Source: Tautonia sp040717455 (GTDB lineage Bacteria; Planctomycetota; Planctomycetia; Isosphaerales; Isosphaeraceae). Taken from it: 64,000 nt of DNA. Location of the stretch: assembly GCF_040717455.1 (NCBI RefSeq), contig NZ_JBFEFH010000009.1:124001-188000 (forward strand), given 5' to 3'. Within the stretch, counting starts at the first letter, position 1. The number at the start of each line of letters is the position of its first letter. The notes beneath the pieces were generated by a model that worked only from the letters and a program-made list of their open reading frames with translations, ran no database searches and was not told where the DNA came from. Below are positions 43,370-53,600 of this stretch, one piece after another. The translations under genes were made by a program, and so were the position numbers.

Positions 43370-46123
43370 ATGAGGGTTGCAGCCGTGCGAATCTCCCAAT
43401 GGCTTCTCCTGCTCCTCGTGGCCTGGGGGGCCTTCGGCCCAGGCCGCTCGGCGTGGGGAGACGATACCTACCCGACCCGCATCAAGCCCCTGCTGCGGGA
43501 GCGTTGCTACTCCTGCCATGGCGCCCTGAAGCAAGAGGCCGGCTTGCGGCTCGACACGGTGGATCTCATGCTCCGCGGGGGCGATGCCGGCCCGGTCGTC
43601 GTGGCGGGCAGTGCCGACGAGAGCGAGCTGCTGGCCCGGGTCTCCACCGCCGACCCCTTCGACCGGATGCCCCCCGAGCACGAGGGGGAGCTGTTCACCG
43701 CCGAACAGGTCGCCTTGCTCCGCGACTGGATCGCCGCCGGGGCCCCTGCCCCGCCGGACGAAGCCCCCGAGCGCGACCCGGCCGAGCACTGGGCCTTCCA
43801 GGCGATCGTCCGGCCTCCCGTCCCCATGATCGAAGGGGCTGCCAACCCGATCGACGCCTTCATCGCCCGCAAGCATGCCGAGCTGGGGCTGGTCCCCCAG
43901 GGGGAGGCCGACCGCCTGCTCCTGCTCCGTCGGCTCTCGATCGACCTGATCGGCCTGCCCCCGACGCTGGAGGAGATCGCCGACACCCAGGGCGACGCCT
44001 CCCCCGACTGGTACGACCGGGCCGTCGACCGCCTGCTCGACGACCCCCGCCACGGCGAACGCTGGGCACGGCACTGGATGGACATCTGGCGATACAGCGA
44101 TTGGTGGGGCCTGGGCGAGCAGTTGCGCAACAGCCAGCCGCACATCTGGCACTGGCGCGACTGGATCGTCGAGGCGCTCAACGCCGACCTGCCGTACGAC
44201 GAGATGGTCCGCTCGATGCTCGCCGCCGACGAGCTGTACCCGAACGACCTCGACCGCCTGCGGGCCTCGGGCTTCCTGGCACGCAACTACTTCCTGTTCA
44301 ATCGGCATCAGTGGATGGACGAGACGGTCGAGCATGTGTCGAAGGCCTTCCTCGGCCTGACCACCAACTGTGCCAAGTGCCACGACCACAAGTACGACCC
44401 TATCTCCCAGGCCGACTACTACCGCATGCGGGCCTTCTTCGAGCCGTATCACGTGCGGCTCGACGTGGTGCCGGGCGAGGCGGACCTGGGCCGCGACGGC
44501 ATCCCGCGGGCCTTCGACGGCGTCCCGGAGACCCCCACGTACCTGTTCATCCGGGGCGAGGAGCGCAACCCCGCCACCTCCAACCCGCTGGTCCCCGACC
44601 TGCCCGAGATCCTCCGCTTCAAGCCGCTCGAAATCGAGCCGGTCGTCCTTCCGGTCGAGGCCTGGCAGCCGGAGCGCCGCCCGTGGGTGGCCGAGGCGTA
44701 TCGGCGCGCGGCCCTCGAAACCCTGGAGGCCGCCGAGGCCAAACTCGCGGACGCCCGGGGGGCGATCGACGCGACCTGCCGGGACGGTGCCGACGCCGCC
44801 GGCCCGGACGAGACGACCGAGGAGGCGCGGCTGACCCTGCTCGTGACCGAGCGGAACCGAGATGCGGCCGAGGCCGAGCTGCGGAGCATCGAACGTCGGA
44901 TCGCCGCCATGCAGGCCGCCTGGGACCGGGACGATCAGACCGATGTTGAGGAGGCCGACGCCCTGGCCGAACGGGCCGTCGCCGCCGCCCGCGAGGCCGC
45001 TCGGGCGGAACGGGAGGCGAAGGTGGCCCAGGCCCGGCTCGCCCTGGCCGAGGCCGAGTTGAAGCTGGCCCGTGCGGCCGAAGGCGACCGGGAAGCGGCC
45101 GGAAAGGCGGTCGAATCGGCCCGCGCGGCCCTCGACGAGGCGGTCAAAGGGGCCGAGGAACCGGGCGACCGGTTCACCCCGCTGGTCGGGGCGAAATGGA
45201 CCCCGACGCGGTTCCTGAACTCGGGCCAGGACGACCCGGCCATCCCCTTCCTGCCGCAGAGCACCGGCCGTCGCTCGGCCCTGGCAGACTGGATCACCGA
45301 CGCCCGGAACCCGCTGACGGCCCGGGTGGCGGTCAACCACGTCTGGACGAGGCACTTCGGCACCCCCCTGGTGCCGACCGTCTTCGACTTCGGCCGCAAC
45401 GGCCAGCCGCCGACCCATCCCGACTTGCTCGACTGGCTGGCTGCGGAGTTGATCGAGCATGACTGGAGCCTCAAGCATCTGCATCGGTTGATCGTCCGGT
45501 CGGATGCCTATCGCCGGTCGTCGGGGATGGCCGACGCCGAGGGGAACCTGGCGATCGACCCGGATAACCGATTCCTCTGGCGTCGGGACCCGATCCGGAT
45601 CGAGTCGCAGGCGGTCCGCGACGCGGTCCTCAGCCTGGCGGGCACGCTCGACCCGGGCCTCGGAGGCCCCCCGGTCCCGAAAGCCGAGCAAGAAGGCTCG
45701 GCCCGCCGCAGCCTCTACTTCTTCCACTCGAACAACGAACGGAACCGGTTCCTGACCATGTTCGACGAGGCACTCGTGAAGGAGTGCTACCGGAGGGCGC
45801 AGAGCATCGTGCCGCAGCAGGCCCTGGCGCTGAGCAACAGTCACCTGGTCCTGGATGCGTCTCCCCGCATCGCCGCCCGCATCGCCGGGGCGATGGCCGA
45901 CCAGGGGCACGAGGCCGACGATGACGAGGCGTTCCTCAGGATGGCGTTCGTCCTGATCCTGGGGAGCGAGCCGAGCGACGCCGAAGCGGCGGCCGGCCTG
46001 AGGGCCATCGACGACTGGAAGGCGCTTGAAGATTCATCGCAAGATCAAGATTCCCTCGCGTTTGCGCGTGAGCAACTGATCTGGGTCCTGCTGAATCACA
46101 CCGACTTCGTGACCCTTCGCTGA
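43370..46123 (+). CDS. Planctomycete PSCyt1-DUF1549-DUF1553 protein (PSD1 type)
   Basis: A 917-residue protein from ATG 43370 with signal peptide (LLLLVAWGAFGPGRSAWG). PSCyt1 cytochrome motif CYSCH at 46-50, with the usual AGLRLDT and FDRMPPEHEG. The DUF1549 region has IDAFIARKHAELGL, LLLRRLSIDLIGLPPT, ERWARHWMDIWRYSD and a second CxxCH, NCAKCHDHKYDPI near 334. A ~130-residue Ala/Glu/Arg coiled coil (~450-600) then leads to DUF1553 (PLTARVAVNHVWTRHFGTPLV, RLIVRSDAYRRSS, PQQALALSNSHLVLD). It is exported and forms a pair with the DUF1501 gene downstream. Confidence 0.95.
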   Translation: MRVAAVRISQWLLLLLVAWGAFGPGRSAWGDDTYPTRIKPLLRERCYSCHGALKQEAGLRLDTVDLMLRGGDAGPVVVAGSADESELLARVSTADPFDRMPPEHEGELFTAEQVALLRDWIAAGAPAPPDEAPERDPAEHWAFQAIVRPPVPMIEGAANPIDAFIARKHAELGLVPQGEADRLLLLRRLSIDLIGLPPTLEEIADTQGDASPDWYDRAVDRLLDDPRHGERWARHWMDIWRYSDWWGLGEQLRNSQPHIWHWRDWIVEALNADLPYDEMVRSMLAADELYPNDLDRLRASGFLARNYFLFNRHQWMDETVEHVSKAFLGLTTNCAKCHDHKYDPISQADYYRMRAFFEPYHVRLDVVPGEADLGRDGIPRAFDGVPETPTYLFIRGEERNPATSNPLVPDLPEILRFKPLEIEPVVLPVEAWQPERRPWVAEAYRRAALETLEAAEAKLADARGAIDATCRDGADAAGPDETTEEARLTLLVTERNRDAAEAELRSIERRIAAMQAAWDRDDQTDVEEADALAERAVAAAREAARAEREAKVAQARLALAEAELKLARAAEGDREAAGKAVESARAALDEAVKGAEEPGDRFTPLVGAKWTPTRFLNSGQDDPAIPFLPQSTGRRSALADWITDARNPLTARVAVNHVWTRHFGTPLVPTVFDFGRNGQPPTHPDLLDWLAAELIEHDWSLKHLHRLIVRSDAYRRSSGMADAEGNLAIDPDNRFLWRRDPIRIESQAVRDAVLSLAGTLDPGLGGPPVPKAEQEGSARRSLYFFHSNNERNRFLTMFDEALVKECYRRAQSIVPQQALALSNSHLVLDASPRIAARIAGAMADQGHEADDDEAFLRMAFVLILGSEPSDAEAAAGLRAIDDWKALEDSSQDQDSLAFAREQLIWVLLNHTDFVTLR

Positions 46124-46175
46124 CCGTGACCGACGACGGATCGAACGACCCGAACCGAAACCGAGACGAAGTACG

Positions 46176-47642
46176 ATGCTCAACATTCCTCGACGGCCGG
46201 AATGGCCCGCGGCTCCGGGGCTGGTCACGCCTTCGCGGAGGTCGTTCCTCTCGGGATTCGCCTCGCTCGCGATCGGGGCCATGCTGCATCGGGACGGGGT
46301 GGCACGAGACGGCGGATGGGCACCTCCTGATGGGAAGCCGCACTTCGCGCCGAAGGCCAAGAGCGTGATCTGGCTGTTCATGAACGGCGGCGTGAGCCAC
46401 ATGGAGAGCTTCGACCCGAAGCCGATGCTCACCCGGTACGGCGGCAAGACGATCGCCGAGACGCCGTTCGCCGACGCGCAGGACCCGGAGAAGCTGGCCC
46501 TCGAACGCCTGGTCGTGCCCGACGGGAACGGGAACCAGCGGAACACGCTCTACCCGCTCCAGGTCGGCTACCGCAAGCACGGCGAGAGCGGGATCGAGGT
46601 CAGCGACTGGTTCCCGCACATCGCCCGGCACGTGGACCGCCTGGCGATCATCCGCTCGATGTGGACGACCGACAGCAACCACGGCGCCCAGACGCAGTTC
46701 CACTCGGGCCGCCACCTGAACGACGGCGACTACCCGAACCTCGGGGCCTGGGTCCACTACGGCCTGGGGTCGCTCAACGACAACTTGCCTCAGTATATCT
46801 CCATCGGCAATCGCGAATACTGGAACCTGAAGGACGGCCACTACCTCGGCCCGGCTCATGACGCGGTCCCGATGCGGGTGGACCCGGACAACCCGCTCGA
46901 TTTCGGCCGGCCGGAACGTCCGATCTCGGACTCGGCCCGGTCGGTCGGGATCGACCTGCTCGAACGGCTTCATGCCGAGCGGCTGGCCGAATCGCCCCGC
47001 GACGCGGCGGTCGCGGCGCGGGTGGCCTCGTACGAGCTGGCGTTCCGGATGCAGCAGTCGGTGCCCGAGGCGGTCGACTTCTCGCAGGAGTCGGACGAGA
47101 CGAAGTCCCTTTATGGGTTGGATCTGCCGCACTGCCGCGAGTTCGGCATGCAGATGCTGGCGGCCCGTCGCCTGGTCGAGCGCGGGGTCCGGTTCATCCA
47201 GGTCCAGCACGGGGCCGGCGGGGCGGGGCGCTGGGACGCCCACGGGGGATTGCGGGCGAATCACGAGCAGAATGCTTTGGCGGTCGACCGGCCGATCGGT
47301 GGGCTGATCGAGGACCTGGCCCGGCGCGGGTTGCTCGATGAGACGCTGGTCGTCTTCGCCACCGAGTTCGGCCGCACGCCGGGCTCGCAGGGGTCCGACG
47401 GCCGCGACCACCACATCTTCGGCTTCAGCGTCTGGATGGCCGGCGGCGGCATCAAGGGGGGCGTCGTGCACGGGGCGACCGACGAGATCGGCTTCCACGC
47501 CGTCGAGGACCGCCACTACGTCACCGACGTCCACGCCACGATCCTCAAGCAACTGGGGCTCGACTCACGGAAGCTGGAACTGCCGGGCCGGAAGCGCCTG
47601 GAGGTCGATCACGGAACGCCGATCGACGCGATCATCGCATAG
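46176..47642 (+). CDS. Tat-exported DUF1501 protein
   Basis: 488 residues from ATG 46176. Twin-arginine signal at residues 21-38 (RRSFLSGFASLAIGAML). DUF1501 motifs follow: SVIWLFMNGGVSHMESFDPK, SDWFPHIARHVDRLAIIRSM, HSGRHLNDGDYPNLGAWVHY, FATEFGRTPGSQG and GRDHHIFGFSVWMAGGGIKGG. The family shares the alkaline phosphatase/sulfatase-like fold and always appears after a DUF1549/DUF1553 gene. The gap to that gene is 52 bases, one operon. Confidence 0.95.
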   Translation: MLNIPRRPEWPAAPGLVTPSRRSFLSGFASLAIGAMLHRDGVARDGGWAPPDGKPHFAPKAKSVIWLFMNGGVSHMESFDPKPMLTRYGGKTIAETPFADAQDPEKLALERLVVPDGNGNQRNTLYPLQVGYRKHGESGIEVSDWFPHIARHVDRLAIIRSMWTTDSNHGAQTQFHSGRHLNDGDYPNLGAWVHYGLGSLNDNLPQYISIGNREYWNLKDGHYLGPAHDAVPMRVDPDNPLDFGRPERPISDSARSVGIDLLERLHAERLAESPRDAAVAARVASYELAFRMQQSVPEAVDFSQESDETKSLYGLDLPHCREFGMQMLAARRLVERGVRFIQVQHGAGGAGRWDAHGGLRANHEQNALAVDRPIGGLIEDLARRGLLDETLVVFATEFGRTPGSQGSDGRDHHIFGFSVWMAGGGIKGGVVHGATDEIGFHAVEDRHYVTDVHATILKQLGLDSRKLELPGRKRLEVDHGTPIDAIIA

Positions 47643-47805
47643 GAATTGTCAAAGAGCCTGCTTCGGGGCGTCCGGTCACCAGGGGAACGGCCGGTCATCG
47701 GTCAGGCGGTGACGGCGATCGCCGGTCGGGCCGGGCGACGGCGACACCTCGCGAGACGCTGGGGCTGAGGGGTGCCCCGGGCGTCGTTGCGTGGCAACGA
47801 GCCGG

Positions 47806-47940
47806 GCTGCCAGATTGGCAAGCAGCTTTGTTTGGCGGTGTGGTCTTGGGACTGGTTGCTGCCAGATTGGCATGTGGCTTTGTTCGGCGAACCGGCCCAA
47901 GTGTGCGTTTGCTGCCAGATTGGCATGTGGCTTTGTTTGG
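47806..47940 (+). repeat. Three copies of a 30-bp repeat carrying the palindrome TGCCAGATTGGCA
   Basis: Copies begin at 47806, 47858 and 47911 (spacing 52 and 53 bases). The core is GCTGCCAGATTGGCATGTGG then CTTTGTTTGG, with a few changes in copy 1 and one in copy 2. Each copy contains the perfect 5-3-5 palindrome TGCCA-GAT-TGGCA. Spacers are unrelated and 22-23 bases long. It is either a protein-binding array or a small interspersed repeat; it lies 160 bases after the DUF1501 gene. Confidence 0.8.
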
Positions 47941-48721
47941 TTGAGCGGCCAGGGTTGAGGGCGAGCGGAGCGCCGGTGCACGGTCGAGGGGGTGGCCCGG
48001 TGCGCCGAGGGGGTGTGGTGGAAATTGTGATGGTGGAACGGGTTCGGTCGTATGGGAGTATTCGTTTCGGGAATTGAGGGGGCGAGCCGCCCAGGGGATC
48101 CGCGAAGGGCCGGATCGAGCGGAAGGGGCGAGCGGCGGTGCGCCGCGGTGCGCGGTCGGCGAGGGACTGGTGCGCCAGGGCGACGTGTCGTAAACCTTGT
48201 TCGAGATGTCGGTTGTGGTGTTTTTTGGTGTTCGTTTCGGGAAAAGAGCGGGTCGGGTGGAGCGAGAATTCGGAGGCGAATGAGGGGGGCGGGACCAGGG
48301 GGAGGAGGAGCGACCTGGAGGACAGGTGGAGAAGTAAGGTGGCCCAGGAGTCGGGTTGGTTGCGTGTTTGGGTGTGTTGGTTTTGCGAGGAGTTTGCTCG
48401 TTGTCAGTTTGGCGGAGGAGAAGTGGGAGGCTGAAGGGTTCATGAGTCGGCAGAGGTTGGGGTCGATCGGGAGGAAGGGGCTCTCTGTTAGTCTCGGGAA
48501 ATTCGGGGGGGCCAGTCACAAAAGGTTCGAGGGGGGGCGTCGAATTTTCGGGACGGGGGATCGGCGTTTAACTCTTGTTGGACGGCAATGGGGGCGCTAG
48601 CATGGGGCGCGTCGGGACGGACGCGCAAGAGGGGAACGATTGTGCTTCGGTGCGTGATCTCGAGCGAAGGGAGGAGGAGGGAGGGGTGACGGGGCTTGGG
48701 CGAAGTGCCGGGCTGGGCGTC

Positions 48722-48790
48722 GAACGCGAGGACCCCTCACCCCGGCCCTCTCCCCGCGGGCGGGGAGAGGGGGGAAGAGCCGATTCGACG
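48722..48790. repeat. Dispersed hairpin repeat, copy 1
   Basis: GAACGCGAGGACCCCTCACC, then CCGGCCCTCTCCCCGCGGGC and GGGGAGAGG, ending near CGATTCGACG. The centre is an almost perfect 12-bp hairpin CCCTCTCCCCGC/GCGGGGAGAGGG. The same ~65-bp sequence recurs at 61532-61596 with few changes, and a related one at 50578-50636. Confidence 0.75.
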
Positions 48791-48897
48791 CTCGGCCCGG
48801 CGCGGTCGACCGACGCTCGGCCCGGCGAGATCAGACGTTCGCACTCGCGAGATCAGACGCTCGCCCCGAGAGGTCGATGCTCGCACCGAGAGTGGGG
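48786..48897 (+). repeat. Imperfect tandem repeat, ~20-25-bp units
   Basis: About five units beginning GACGCTCGGCCCGGCG, GACGCTCGGCCCGGCGAGAT, GACGTTCGCACTCGCGAGAT, GACGCTCGCCCCGAGAGGTC and GATGCTCGCACCGAGAG. It directly follows the hairpin repeat and runs into another GGGGGAGAGGG half, as if inserted inside a repeat copy. Confidence 0.55.
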
Positions 48898-49186
48898 GAG
48901 AGGGTGGCTGAGAGCGAGGCTGGGCGACGAGGACGAAGCATCGAACGCGTCGCCTCGCGAGCCGATCGAGGGCCCGGCGCACCGGCGGGAGGGGCGGGGA
49001 GAGGGGGATGGACGCGTGGGGTGAGGGACGGGGGAGTTGCATCGGACAAGGGGCCGGCCCAGGGGGCGGCCAGGGGCGACGGGTAAGGTCGTCCCGAGGC
49101 TCCGGAGGCGCAACGGCGTCGTCAGCCGGGCGGTCGAGGGCGGTAAGGGGCGGCGGGTGTGGTTGTTCAGAGGGAGGAGGCGAAAC

Positions 49187-50467
49187 GTGGGGAACGGGCG
49201 TTGTGATCGGCGGGGGCGGAGATATTGGGGACTGGTGGCGGGGCTATCGGGAATTGCTCTGGCGCCGTCGGCGGCGACGGCAGGGGAGCCGGCCGGGCAT
49301 CGGGTGGCGGCGGTGGTGACGGAGTACCGGCATAATTCGCATGCGGACGTGATCGTCAGCCGATTGTTGCTGACGGACATGCTGGACGGGACGGGGGAGG
49401 ACTCGCCGTTGAGCCTGGCCTCGCTGTATACGGATCAGAGGCCGGCGAATGACATCAGCCGGTTGCTGGCGGCGTCGCATCGGTTCCCGATCGCGCCGAC
49501 GATCGGCGAGGCGCTGACGTTGGGGACGGGTGAGCTGGCGGTCGACGGGGTCCTGCTCGTCGCCGAGCACGGGGACTACCCGTTCTCGGAGACGGGGAAC
49601 CATCAGTACCCGAAGCGTCGGTTCTGGGACGAGACGCTGGAGGTCTTCCGCGAGAGCGGCCGGGTGGTGCCGGTGTTCATCGACAAGCACCTGGCGGACA
49701 ACTGGGAGGATGCTGCATTCATTTATGAGTCGGCCCGGGAGCTGGGGATTCCGCTGATGGCCGGCTCGTCGGTCTCGGGGACGTGGCGGCACCCGCCGGC
49801 CGACGTGGAGCGGGGGGCGAGGCTGTCGGAGATCGTGGCCTTCACGTATGGATCGACCGATGCGTATGGGTTCCATGCGCTGGAGGCGGTGCAGGCGCTG
49901 GCCGAGCAGCGGGCCGGGGGTGAGACGGGGGTGCGGGCGGTGCAGTGCCTCCGCGGCGAGGCGGTCTGGGAGGCGCTGGACGGGGGGGCGTGCGACCGCG
50001 AGCTGTTCGAGGACGCCTTGCGGCGGGTGCCGGCCTATCGGGAGGGGCGGGCGATCGACCGATCGGCGGTGCGCGATCCGAAGCTGATGATCGTGGAGTA
50101 TCGCGACGGGCTGCGGGTTTCTCTGTTCGAGCTGAACGGGGCGGTGGCCAACTGGGCGGCCGCCTGGCGGTATGGGGAGGAGGGGCGGCCGGTCGAATCG
50201 ACCCTGTTCTGGACCCAGGAGGCGCGGCCGGCGGCGCATTTCACGCTCTTGCTCAACGGGATCGAGGGGATGATGCTGACCGGCGAGCCGTCGTGGCCGG
50301 TCGAGCGGACCCTGTTGACGAGCGGGACGCTCGACGCCCTGCTCCTGTCGATGACCCGGGGGGGCGAGCGGATCGCCACGCCGCACCTGGACGTGCGCTA
50401 TCAGCCGACCTGGCGATGGCAAGAGCCGCCGCCGCCGCCGCCGGGAAGGCCGTGGAATGAGCAGTAA
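49187..50467 (+). CDS. Secreted protein with Rossmann-like N-terminus, function unknown
   Basis: 426 residues from GTG 49187, preceded by a strong AGGGAGGAGG site; the frame is open earlier but only through low-complexity sequence. Residues 1-31 are an Arg-rich start plus hydrophobic stretch (GRRYWGLVAGLSGIALAPSA), perhaps a Tat-type signal without a strict RR motif. Then HRVAAVVTEYRHNSHADVIV suggests a dinucleotide-fold strand-loop-helix as in Gfo/Idh-type proteins, followed by AVDGVLLVAEHGDYPFSETG and VPVFIDKHLADNWEDAAFIY. I know such proteins only as unannotated planctomycete exports. It ends with a poly-Pro stretch. Confidence 0.8.
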   Translation: MGNGRCDRRGRRYWGLVAGLSGIALAPSAATAGEPAGHRVAAVVTEYRHNSHADVIVSRLLLTDMLDGTGEDSPLSLASLYTDQRPANDISRLLAASHRFPIAPTIGEALTLGTGELAVDGVLLVAEHGDYPFSETGNHQYPKRRFWDETLEVFRESGRVVPVFIDKHLADNWEDAAFIYESARELGIPLMAGSSVSGTWRHPPADVERGARLSEIVAFTYGSTDAYGFHALEAVQALAEQRAGGETGVRAVQCLRGEAVWEALDGGACDRELFEDALRRVPAYREGRAIDRSAVRDPKLMIVEYRDGLRVSLFELNGAVANWAAAWRYGEEGRPVESTLFWTQEARPAAHFTLLLNGIEGMMLTGEPSWPVERTLLTSGTLDALLLSMTRGGERIATPHLDVRYQPTWRWQEPPPPPPGRPWNEQ

Positions 50468-50577
50468 GGTAGTCAGAGCGGTGGGGAGAATCGGGGAGGA
50501 AGCGGTTCGATCGTTTCCGCGGCGTGAGGGCGGGGGCGAGGGTGTCGAGGACCGCGAACCCTGGCGTTCGTGCCGGG

Positions 50578-50636
50578 TTCCCCCTCACCCGGCCTGACGG
50601 CCACCCTCTCCCCCGCGGGCGGGGGAGAGGGTTGAG
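50578..50636. repeat. Dispersed hairpin repeat, variant copy; possible two-way terminator
   Basis: CCCTCACCCGGCCTGACGGC then CACCCTCTCCCCCGCGGGCG and GGGGAGAGGG form an 11- to 12-bp stem. It stands between the ends of two convergent genes (stop at 50467 rightward, stop at 50675 leftward), a natural place for a terminator on both strands, though without T-runs. Confidence 0.55.
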
Positions 50637-50674
50637 GGCGCTCGTTCACCCTCTCGCCGCATGCGGGGACCTGG

Positions 50675-53600
50675 TCAGGCTTCCCGATGGAGGACGACGC
50701 GGTTGCGGCCGGAGCGCTTGGCCTGATACAGGGCCTGGTCGGCGCGGTTGATCAGGAGCTCGCTGTCGAAGGAGCCGGCGGGGCCGGTGGAGACGCCGAA
50801 GCTGGCGGTGATGGGGCGGAGGGGCCAGGGGTGCGCGGCGATGGTCAGGCGCAGCCGGTCGGCGATCTGGGCGCCGGCGTCGGCGTCGGCGCCGGGCAGG
50901 ATGATCAGGAACTCCTCGCCGCCGTAGCGGATGGCGAGGTCATAAGGCCGAAGGACCTGGCCGAGGATCGAGGCCAGCTCGCGCAGGACCTGATCGCCGG
51001 CGAGGTGGCCGAAGTCGTCGTTGAAGGCCTTGAAGCGGTCGACGTCGAGCATGACCAGGGAGAGCATGCCGCCCAGGCGCCGGGAATGGTCGATGGCGGA
51101 GTCGACGTGGGCGGCCAGGGCATGGCGGTTCGCCAGGCCGGTCAGGGCGTCGACCGAGGCCAGGCGGGAGAGCTGCTGCTCGGCCTGGACCCGATCGGTC
51201 ACGTCGATCAGGCAGGCGGCCCAGCGATAGCCGCCGTCGGACCCGGTGATCCGCGTGGCGTCGAGCTGGACGTGGCGAGGGCTGCCGGTGGCGTCGGTGA
51301 CCTCGAGCGTCCCGCAGTAGACGAGCTTGTCGGTCGGGGCGTCCTCGAAGGTCTGCTGCACGATGGGGCGGAGCGGCTCCTGGAGGAGTTCGGTGAAGCG
51401 ACGGCCGGTGAGCCGGGCCGGGGTCTCCCCGAGCAGGAAGGCGCAGCGGGGGTTGACGGCCTCGATGAGCCCCCGGTTGTCGATGATGCCGATGCCGATG
51501 GACGCGCCGAGGAAGAGTTGGCGGAAGCGGTCCTCGCTGCGTCGGAGCGCCTGCTCGGCCCGTTTCCGCCCGGTCGTGTCCTGGACGACGCAGGCGAAGC
51601 GCCGCGTTCCCGGGCCGGCGGTGCCGATGGCGCTGACGGAGACATCGAGCCATCGGGGGTTGTTCGGGTCGAGGCGGTCCTGGTATTCGAAGTGGGCCGG
51701 CTCCTGGCCGGGTTGGCTGGCTCGGAAGGCGCGGGCCCAGAGGCCTTGGTGTTCGGGGCTGAGGTGGAGCCGCAGGCGTTGATCGTGGGGCGGGTTGGCG
51801 GGGTCGACGCCGAGGAAGTGAGCCGCCGATGCGTTGAGCTTGACGAAGCGGGGTTCGTCGCCCTGGAGCTCGACGATGGCCATCATCATGGGGACGCTGT
51901 CGAAGAAGCTGCGGAGGGTCTCCTCCCCCTCGCGCAGGGCCTTCTCGGCCTGGACCTTCTCGGTCACGTCGCGGGAGGTCAGCAGCAAGCCGCGGAAGGT
52001 GGGATGATGCAGCAGGTTCGTCCCGACGACCTCCAGGACGCGCCATGAGCCGTCCTTGTGGCGGACGCGGAGGGTGAGGGCCGGGTGGAACTCGGGGTCG
52101 CGCAGGAATTCGTCGAACACGGGTCGGACCGAGGGGAGGTCGTCCTCGTGGATGTACTCGAAGACGTTGGTGCCGATGACTTCGTGCGACTGGTAGCCGA
52201 GCAACTGGCCCAGCAGGGGGCTCTGCCAGCGGATGGTGCCGTCGACCTCGACGATGGTGAGCAGGTTGGAGATCTGCTCCATCAGGAGCCCGAGCCAGCC
52301 GGCGCCGGCGCCGGGCGTCGAGCCGGGGACGGCCCAGGCCTCGAACGACCGGTGGAGCGGGTCGGGGTCGGGGGACGGGGCCTCGCCGAGGAGTTCGACG
52401 TCGGGCGGGTCGCGGTCGGGCGGGATCGGTTCGGGGGCGGCTTCGGCGTCTTCGAGCAGCCGGATCAGGGCGTCGACGACCTCGGGATCGAGGTGGGAGC
52501 CGGCGAGCCGGCGCAGGTGGTCGCGGGTCTGCTCCTCGCTCCAGGCGGGCCGATAGGGGCGGTCGGACCGGAGGGCGTCGTAGATGTCGACCGCGGCGAA
52601 GATGCGGGCGCCCAGGGGGATCTGCTCGCCGGCCAGGCCGCGGGGGTAGCCGGCGCCGTCCCAGCGCTCGTGGTGGCAGTAGGGGATGTCGAGGGCCGAC
52701 TGGAGGAAGGGGATGGGGGCGAGCATGGCATGGGCCAGCACGGGGTGACGCTCCATGACCTGGCGCTCTCGGGCGTCGAGCGGGCCGGCCTTGTTGAGGA
52801 TGCGGTCGGGGATGGCCATCTTGCCGATGTCGTGCAGCAGGGCGCCGCGCCGGAGGTGGACGAGGTCGGCATCCGAGACCCCCATGCGACGGGCGAGCCG
52901 GAGGGTCAGGGCGGTGACCCTCCGCGAGTGGCCCTCGGTCTCGTGGTCCCGGAAATCGAGGGCGCGCGACCAGCCGGCGATGGTGGCGTCGTAGGCGGCT
53001 TCCAGCTCCGCGTTGGCCTGCTCCAGGCCGGCGACGAGCCGGGCGTTCTCCAGGGCGATGGCCGCCTGGGAGGCGAGCCCGGCGGCCAGGCGTTCGGAAC
53101 GCTCGGTGAAGATGCCGGCGCCCTCGTGGCCGAGCAGGATGGCGCCGAGGATGGCGCCGGAGCGGCCGACCAGGGGCATGGCCATGCAACTGACCAGGGC
53201 CGGCCCCTCGGCCTGGCGGCCGGCGACGCGCCGGAAGTGGGGGTCGAGCCGGGCGTCGTCGAGCCGGATGACGCCGTGGCCGCGGAGCATCGGCCGCAGC
53301 AGTTCGATCCAGTTGAGGCCCGGGACCTCGGACGATTCGAGGTGCTCCGACCCGGAGCTGGTGAACATGCGATAGATGCGTTCTTCCTCGTGGGGCCCTT
53401 CGGTGAACAGGACGGCGAACCCGGCGCCGGTGAGGCCGACGGCGGCGTCGGCGATGGCCTGGACGAGGGAGCCGAGGTCCAGCTCGGAGGCGAGCAGCAG
53501 GCCGACCCGGTTGAGGGCCTCGACCGCCTCGGCCTGCTCGCGAAGCTCGGCCTCGAGGTTCAGGCGGTCGCTGATGTCGCGGGTGACGCCGGCCAGCCCG

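Larger units (their letters stand above)
47643..49186. other. 1.5-kb repeat-rich intergenic region, no gene supported
   Basis: It contains the three-copy 30-bp repeat (47806-47940), long G-rich low-complexity sequence (about 48100-48600), a dispersed hairpin repeat (48722-48790) and an imperfect tandem repeat (48786-48897). Open frames here translate into low-complexity residues and lack ribosome sites. The ribosome site of the next gene is at about 49171-49180. Confidence 0.6.

Noticed and set aside
41846..45910. Leftward frame of about 1350 codons antisense to the DUF1552 and DUF1549/1553 genes
   Set aside because: Low-complexity composition, no domains, and both genes on the plus strand have full domain sets.
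47806..47940. CRISPR array
   Set aside because: Only three copies with internal differences, spacers of just 22-23 bases, and no cas gene anywhere in the window.
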